Shown here: piece by piece, positions 62,930-64,000 of the stretch | Position numbering within the stretch: the first letter of the stretch is position 1 | Layout of the letters: each line of letters opens with the position of its first letter | NCBI RefSeq assembly: GCF_014646155.1 | Contig: NZ_BMMX01000004.1 | Span: 102,980-166,979, forward strand | DNA length: 64,000 nt | Direction of reading: 5' to 3' | Source of the DNA: Mangrovihabitans endophyticus | GTDB lineage: Bacteria; Actinomycetota; Actinomycetes; Mycobacteriales; Micromonosporaceae | Program-made: the position numbers and the translations under genes | The notes under the pieces: generated by a model | Seen by the model: the letters and a program-made list of their open reading frames with translations, nothing else | What the model was told of the DNA's origin: nothing | Databases searched by the model: none

Positions 62930-64000
62930 TCTTCACCACGTCCTCAAGCATGTTCTCCAGCGTCGCGGCCGTGAACGGCAGGCCGCTGACCTGGTTGAAG
63001 GGAATCGCGTCGATCAGGTACCGGGCGCGGATCTCGCGCGCGAGCTGGCCCAGGTTCATCTCCGGGATGACCACCTTGTCGTACGCGGCCAGCACCGCGC
63101 CGAGGTTCGCGGGCATCGGATTGAGGTGACGCAGGTGCGCCTGGGCGATCGGCAGGCTCCGCTGCCGCAGGGCACGGCACGCGGCGCCGATCGGCCCGTA
63201 CGTGGACCCCCAGCCCAGCACCAGCACTCTCGCGTTGTCGTCCGGGTCCTCGACCTCGATGTCGGGCACCGGGATGGCCGCGATGCGTTCCGCCCGGATG
63301 CGCACCATGAAGTCGTGGTTCGCCGGGTCGTACGAGATGTCGCCGGTCTTGTCCGCCTTCTCCAGGCCGCCGATGCGGTGTTCCAGCCCCGGCGTACCGG
63401 GAACGGCCCACGGCCGGGCGAGCGTCTGCGGGTCCCGCAGGTAGGGCAGGAACCGGCCGTCCTCGCCGTTCGGCGCGTCCGCGAACGGCACGTGCAGGTC
63501 CGGAAGTTCGGTCACGTCGGGCAGCAGCCACGGCTCCGAGCCGTTGGCCACGTAGTTGTCCGACAACAGGATCACCGGCGTGCGATAGGTGAGCGCGATG
63601 CGCGCCGCCTCGATCGCGGCGTGGAAGCAGTCCGAGGGCGAGCGGGGCGCGATCACCGCGACCGGCGCCTCACCGTGCCGGCCGTACAGGGCGAGGTTCA
63701 GGTCGGCCTGTTCGGTCTTCGTCGGCATGCCGGTGGACGGGCCGGCGCGCTGCACGTCGATCACCACCAGCGGCAGCTCCAGCGCCACCGCCAGCGAGAT
63801 GGTCTCGCTCTTCAGCGCGACACCCGGACCGGACGTGGTGGTGACGCCCAACGCGCCGCCGTAGGACGCGCCCAGCGCGGCGCCGACCGCGGCGATCTCG
63901 TCCTCGGCCTGCATCGTGGTGATCCCGAAGCGCTTGTGCTTGGACAGCTCGTGCAGCACGTCCGAAGCCGGCGTGATCGGGTACGCGCCGAGGAACACCG
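62922..64000 (-). CDS. korA: 2-oxoacid:ferredoxin oxidoreductase, alpha subunit (5' end outside window)
   Basis: The frame enters from the right edge and encodes the thiamine-dependent alpha subunit: GAYPITPASDVLHELSKHK, MQAEDEIAAVGAALGASYGG, TTTSGPGVALKSE, VVIDVQRAGPSTGMPTKTEQADL, and the C-terminal VLGWGSTYGP and VVIPEMNLGQLAREIR motifs. These mark an alpha subunit with its gamma domain probably fused at the missing N-terminus (the mycobacterial form). Coupled to korB. Confidence 0.92.
   Translation of the reverse strand, partial: VFLGAYPITPASDVLHELSKHKRFGITTMQAEDEIAAVGAALGASYGGALGVTTTSGPGVALKSETISLAVALELPLVVIDVQRAGPSTGMPTKTEQADLNLALYGRHGEAPVAVIAPRSPSDCFHAAIEAARIALTYRTPVILLSDNYVANGSEPWLLPDVTELPDLHVPFADAPNGEDGRFLPYLRDPQTLARPWAVPGTPGLEHRIGGLEKADKTGDISYDPANHDFMVRIRAERIAAIPVPDIEVEDPDDNARVLVLGWGSTYGPIGAACRALRQRSLPIAQAHLRHLNPMPANLGAVLAAYDKVVIPEMNLGQLAREIRARYLIDAIPFNQVSGLPFTAATLENMLEDVVKNG

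Overview
The window is very GC-rich, gene-dense actinobacterial chromosome. Three things together point to a motile, zoospore-type member of the Micromonosporaceae such as Actinoplanes: a full Gram-positive-style flagellar cluster, the mycothiol gene mshA, and a gene order from mshA to hemB that closely follows the Mycobacterium tuberculosis Rv0484c-Rv0512 block. The genus is inferred from gene content; no rRNA is present. Both ends cut genes (fliK at the left, korA at the right). I see no insertion sequence, prophage, CRISPR array or tRNA.

Bases 1-16800 are flagellar. On the minus strand flgB-flgC-fliE-fliF-fliG-fliH-fliI-fliJ-(NlpC/P60 + lytic transglycosylase)-fliK form a basal-body and export operon; fliD-fliS-(small fliT-like gene) form a filament-cap and chaperone operon; fliC stands alone. 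Divergent from fliC, on the plus strand, lie flgN-flgK-flgL-fliW-csrA. Sigma-28-like promoters (CTCA, 16-17 bases, GCCGAT-like) precede fliC, flgN, the distant chemoreceptor operon at 32.9 kb and, with weaker matches, fliD and flgB. The fliC leader holds a 6-bp hairpin with GGA in its loop, a classic CsrA target, which fits the fliW-csrA pair.

Bases 16.8-25 kb carry mixed envelope and signalling genes: a secreted M23 peptidase, a PHP protein, an SRPBCC protein, a CDP-alcohol phosphatidyltransferase, a membrane histidine kinase, a small zinc-ribbon-like protein, a free-standing receiver and a secreted GH26-like glycosidase. Bases 25-54 kb are the conserved block: methyltransferase, SDR, mshA, YbjN-like, gpmA, phoU, senX3-regX3, cysteine-rich protein, sugar isomerase, helix-turn-helix protein, ribosomal protein bS22, epimerase, acyltransferase, glutaredoxin-like, HAD phosphatase, rex-hemA-hemC-hemD-hemB. 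A triple-CheW protein and a soluble six-PAS chemoreceptor, plus an MFS exporter, are inserted between the YbjN-like gene and gpmA. An ECF sigma factor with a DUF5667 partner and a proline dehydrogenase are further local differences. A near-perfect Rex operator lies over the rex promoter, and GTTCA repeats resembling PHO boxes lie between phoU and senX3.

Bases 54-64 kb hold a double-GNAT protein, a membrane-anchored lytic transglycosylase, a short FmdB-type zinc ribbon, a large cyclase-homology/NTPase protein, a secreted phospholipase A2, a potassium channel with an RCK domain, and korB-korA (2-oxoacid:ferredoxin oxidoreductase). Strong hairpin terminators sit at most convergent or operon ends.
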